A stretch of 64,000 nucleotides of DNA from Istiophorus platypterus (Eukaryota > Chordata > Actinopteri > Istiophoriformes > Istiophoridae): the NCBI GenBank assembly GCA_016859345.1, contig CM029126.1, forward strand, positions 7,049,027 through 7,113,026, in the 5' to 3' direction. Of this stretch, positions 60,500 to 64,000 are shown piece after piece. A program made the translations under genes and the position numbers. Under the pieces are notes generated by a model that saw nothing but the letters and a program-made list of their open reading frames with translations, was not told the origin of the DNA and searched no databases. The first letter of the stretch is position 1; every line of letters begins with the position of its first letter.

Positions 60500-62775
60500 C
60501 CACAACCTGTCCGGTCTGGGAACTCGGTCAAATATGACGCGTTTTGTTTTGAAACAGTTAAAATCACTTCAGTGATGCTGCCACTGTTTTGTTTTTTGTT
60601 TTTTGTTATTTTTTTGTCGTTACGTGGCTTAATCTTCGATCTTCGATCTTCCATAAGCATTTAGCAGTGACAATAATGTTGAATATGGGTCAAATGTAAT
60701 TTTTTTCAGTTCTTGTCTTTTCTTTTCTTTTTTATTTTATCTTAAATAAACAAGCAATATACGCTCAGGTGAGAGCAGTCACAAGCTGAAGCACAATGCT
60801 ACAAACGCTGGTATTATTTGAGTATAAAACCCCTTTCATGGGGATCTTCCAAAGAATTCTCAGAAAGACCTTTATAAAGATTTTTTGAATCTAATCAGCA
60901 TGAAAGGTTAAAAAAAAAAAAAGTCCCTGTGCTAAGTTTCACCATGTTTAACATTTTTTCCTTTGTTTGTTTTGACTTGATTATCCTGCACAGTACCACA
61001 ATACATTGTATATAACATACATTATATTTTTTTTGATATATCAAGACTTGGTTTTGTTAATAAAATTGTACAAAGTAAGTAATGTGAGCACAAACCGAGG
61101 CCTTCTATTCTTCTATCGTACTCTATTTTAGTTTCACCTTCGGAAGCACTAGTTGTTGACAAGAACAAACTGGCCTCAAGGGTCCACTCAGTCGCTGCTT
61201 TAGAGCTTTTGATCTCATCACATGATCTTCCTCAACAGCTTCTTAACTCCACTGTTGGACTGATGAGCTCAAGTATAGAGATGTATTAGAGCCATAGGGA
61301 AGAGGACACCCCCGCCTCCATCCTGCTGGGTGCGGTCAACGGGTTCGTGTTCGTCCGCGTTTCCTGTGCAGATATGTGTAGGACGCCGTCCTTTTCTCCC
61401 CCAGGTTAGGAATGTATATGAACCCGCTGACCCCGGCCGTCACTATGAAGGTAGTTCCACTCTGACGGGGGATTTTATCTTCGGCGTTTACATTTTTCTT
61501 CTGTTCTTTTCTTTTCCTGTTTGGTTCAAATCCGAATTTGGTTCAGAACCTACTTGTTTCTGCCCCTGATGGCAGGTGGCGGCGGTGATTTCTCACCTAT
61601 GTTCCCAACAAACTCTTTTTTTCTCTACTGGTGTGTACGTGCAGGTCAAAAAGCAAACAAACAGGAAGAGAGGTTGTTTTAGGGAACAGAATTTGAAGAG
61701 TGTTGAATTTAGGCAAGTTCCTACAGCCTGATATATAAATCTGGTTATTATGATGGAGGTTGTCCGTCTGTTTTGGATTGTATCATCTGACTTTGGGTTT
61801 AATGAGACGTCTTCATGTAAGAACTTCAAGCCAAAAGTCATTTTAAAGTTATTACAAACAAGAATTTCTCATGTTTAAAAAGAAAAAAATGAATTTTGAC
61901 CGGTTATGTTCTCAAAAGCTCCAGAACAGCCACTAAGCAAACCTTGTGTCGGGACCGTCCGGGTCAACAGCTGTTTTCAATGTCAAGAATGAACAGCCTA
62001 TCTATATTTTTCTCAAACATTTTGGAAATTTCCATTTTTATTTTATTTTCTCCTGAACAGCCACTCAGGGGAACCTTGCAACAAGATTGTTTAGGTGTCT
62101 TCTGTGGTCAGGGCTCAATTTTGAATGTTAAGTTCCACTTTGGAGACTGAAAATATCTTTCTCTTTTTCTCCTGAGAACTTTAGGAAATTCCCATTTTTG
62201 GTTTTTCTTGAAAAATTGAAACTGAAAAAGAGAAATACCGAAATTCTCTTAACACGCAAAATTAAATCACCTATATTTCCATTCCAGGGTTGAAAAACCC
62301 CAGAACATCTGCAGAATTTGCCATGAGGTGAGCTGCGAATCTCAAGGGCGGGGTTGAACTTTGAGACTCAGCTCAGTCTCATGCTTCTGTGCATCTGCAG
62401 TTAAAACCAACTATAGACTGGTATAGACTGGATGCGTGTTTTAGCCCTGCAGCATGTCACCATGAGCAGCCCACACCGGTTTACAGTCTCTCCATGTGTC
62501 CTGGCGTCTCATGAACCCACAAATGCGTCCTGCTGGCCATATTTTGGACCAAAGGACACCAAGGGAGAGGTGGGTGGTCCTCCTAGGGGGGTGGGGATGA
62601 TTGGGGGGGGGGTCCTTGGCTACATGCATGTGCCAAACGTGCACAGTGGCATGTCTTGTGTGCGCCCTGGATCGGCTGCAGGGCTCAGACTGCCCCACCC
62701 CCCCCTCATCCTCACCGCCCCCCACCCCCAGCTATTGAAGGTGTGGAGAGGGAGGGGGTGGGGCCCTCGGCTTCC
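60500..62775. other. Intergenic sequence, no recognisable gene
   Basis: AT-rich up to about 61300, then moderately GC-rich. Around 61915-62090 a short motif (GAACAGCCACT followed by AACCTTG) occurs twice as a diverged direct repeat. From 62540 to 62775 there are runs of G and C just upstream of a TATA box. Open frames at 62432-62871 have low-complexity Pro-rich translations and no family resemblance. Confidence 0.5.
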
Positions 62776-62863
62776 TATAAAGACTCCACAACACGCGTGA
62801 ACACCGCGTACTCTCCATCCCCAAGCAGGCTGCGCACCGTCCGCAAAAACTGCGCCAAAGCGG
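62776..62863 (+). promoter_or_regulatory. TATA-box promoter and candidate non-coding first exon of an unidentified gene
   Basis: TATAAAG at 62776-62782 would put the start of transcription near 62806. The following GC-rich segment has no ATG and ends AAAGCGG at 62863, followed by the strong donor GTAAGTG. Candidate exon 2 starts near the right edge: an acceptor-like CTCTTCACAG precedes CTGGGGCCCCAAAATGGAGG at 63978-63997, with an ATG in good context, and an earlier ATG lies at 63960. The coding part lies beyond the window, so the gene cannot be named. Confidence 0.5.
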
Positions 62864-64000
62864 GTAAGTGAAAACCAAACCGGTGCTTTATTTTATTTTA
62901 TTTTTTTTTGTTTTCTTTAAACAAGTGGGTTTTTGATGTAAAACAAACAAAGAAAAAAAACAAGAAAACCAGCGATTAGAGCTGGTTTTGCATAAGTGAA
63001 GTGTCCTGGTCTATCGGGTGAAAGTTGATGCGCCTGTTTTTACCTTCTCCTCTTAGAAACTTGAACTTCGACGCCCCTGGCGAGTTTTTCTCGCGGTGGG
63101 TGGATTTTGTTCTGTGAAGTAAAACGAGGGAACTTTATTATCATTATAAATAAATTCTAATTTTTCTTTTTAAACTCCGAACACCTAAAGCGCCTGACGG
63201 AAAGTCTCTCGTCCGACGATGTGGCTTCTGACTCGGCCCCGTTTAAAGAGCAGGCTTCGCTGTTGAGGGACCATTGAGCGCTAATTGGATTGATTGGTAT
63301 TTAAAGAAGCGCCCGACATAGAGAGGAGTTACTTTTTTTTTGGCAAAAAAAACGCCAAGAACTAGAATTAAATTACGATTAAAAAAAAAACAAATCATTT
63401 TCTTAAAAGCGTCCATGTCTCGAAAGGACCCTGGTAGATGAGATTAAATACTAATTAAATGCCAAATTCAGCAGCTTGGCCGTTCTTTGCCGACGCTGAT
63501 TAAAATCTCTTCGTGTAAACTTTTTTCTAACAGACTTTCAACGCCTCACTAGAGCCAAAGTGAGCTAAACTTGTGTGTAAACCTTTTTTAAAGCTCATCT
63601 GTGGTGTTTTTATTATTTGGATTAATTTCCATGGTGGTTTTCTGACTTATTTAAGATTCTTTTCAATGCATTTTCCTCCCATTCACTCCCTGTCATCCCT
63701 ACAGCTCGGGTGGAGGTCGGGGTCACCCCCCCTTTAATTAGTCCTGCACTCATGTGTGCGTCCACCAGGTTGGTGGTTTTGTAACAGTGGTAGTTGTTCT
63801 GTTTTTTGTTTTTTTTAGCTTGTTTGTTGATGGATGAGTGAAAAGTTTAGCTCGGTGCTAATTAACGAGCTTGACCTGGCTCGTTCAACCGAAGAAGCCT
63901 CGTTCTTATGTCTTTTTTTTAACTTTTATTTTATTTTTCTTTGTTTCCACGGATCCGCCATGTTGGCCTCTTCACAGCTGGGGCCCCAAAATGGAGGCCG
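62864..64000 (+). other. Probable first intron of the unidentified right-hand gene
   Basis: Between the donor at 62864 and the candidate acceptor near 63977. T-rich, moderately CpG-containing, and without coding similarity. Confidence 0.4.

Noticed and set aside
61330..61569. Plus-strand open frame in a locally GC-rich patch
   Set aside because: Possible acceptor and donor strings are present, but the translation matches nothing I know and there are no neighbouring exons.
62432..62871. Plus-strand open frames of 122 and 71 codons
   Set aside because: Pro-rich low-complexity translations without family resemblance. The second runs through the TATA box and the donor, so it is better explained as promoter and non-coding exon.

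Overview
This is vertebrate nuclear DNA, almost certainly from a teleost fish and probably a percomorph. Genes are split by GT-AG introns. CpG islands mark three of the promoters. The spacers hold dispersed repeats that I recognise from teleost genomes: several non-autonomous hAT-like families, a Tc1/mariner-like MITE family and a percomorph fold-back/SINE-like repeat. The repeat family names rest on memory of these families, not on a database search.

Left part (1 to about 39.2 kb, minus strand): two Argonaute genes lie head to tail. ago1 is complete, with 19 coding exons between 38700 and 21147 that join in frame to 858 codons. ago3 follows about 4.6 kb downstream, and only its first five coding exons (16500 to 1282) are inside the window. 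Both make guide-RNA-binding proteins of RISC. ago1 carries the vertebrate AGO1 signature Asp-Glu-Asp-Arg, with Arg806 in place of the catalytic His. The order ago1 then ago3 matches human AGO1-AGO3.

Middle (about 39.2 to 43.1 kb): a spacer full of MITEs and microsatellites. Inside one dispersed repeat sits a copied piece of the dhdds gene (first coding exon with flanking intron). It is bounded by 24-bp near-identical direct repeats and has lost its splice donor.

Right part (43.1 to 58.8 kb, plus strand): dhdds is complete, with eight coding exons and 335 codons; it encodes the catalytic subunit of dehydrodolichyl diphosphate synthase. It is followed by a small HMGN nucleosome-binding gene of six coding exons and 66 codons. 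DHDDS-HMGN2 is also the human gene order. Between them lie an inverted, degenerate copy of HMGN exons III-V and a decayed non-LTR retrotransposon with endonuclease, reverse transcriptase and RNase H remnants.

The far right (58.8 to 64 kb) has no recognisable coding sequence. It holds a TATA box and a candidate non-coding first exon with a perfect donor near 62.8 kb, probably the start of the next plus-strand gene.

The genes belong to unrelated pathways (small-RNA silencing, dolichol synthesis, chromatin architecture). I see no operon-like or defence-system logic. The most unusual content is structural: gene pieces copied into repeats, an inverted gene fragment, a divergent HMGN nucleosome-binding motif, and a long TG tract at an ago3 splice acceptor.
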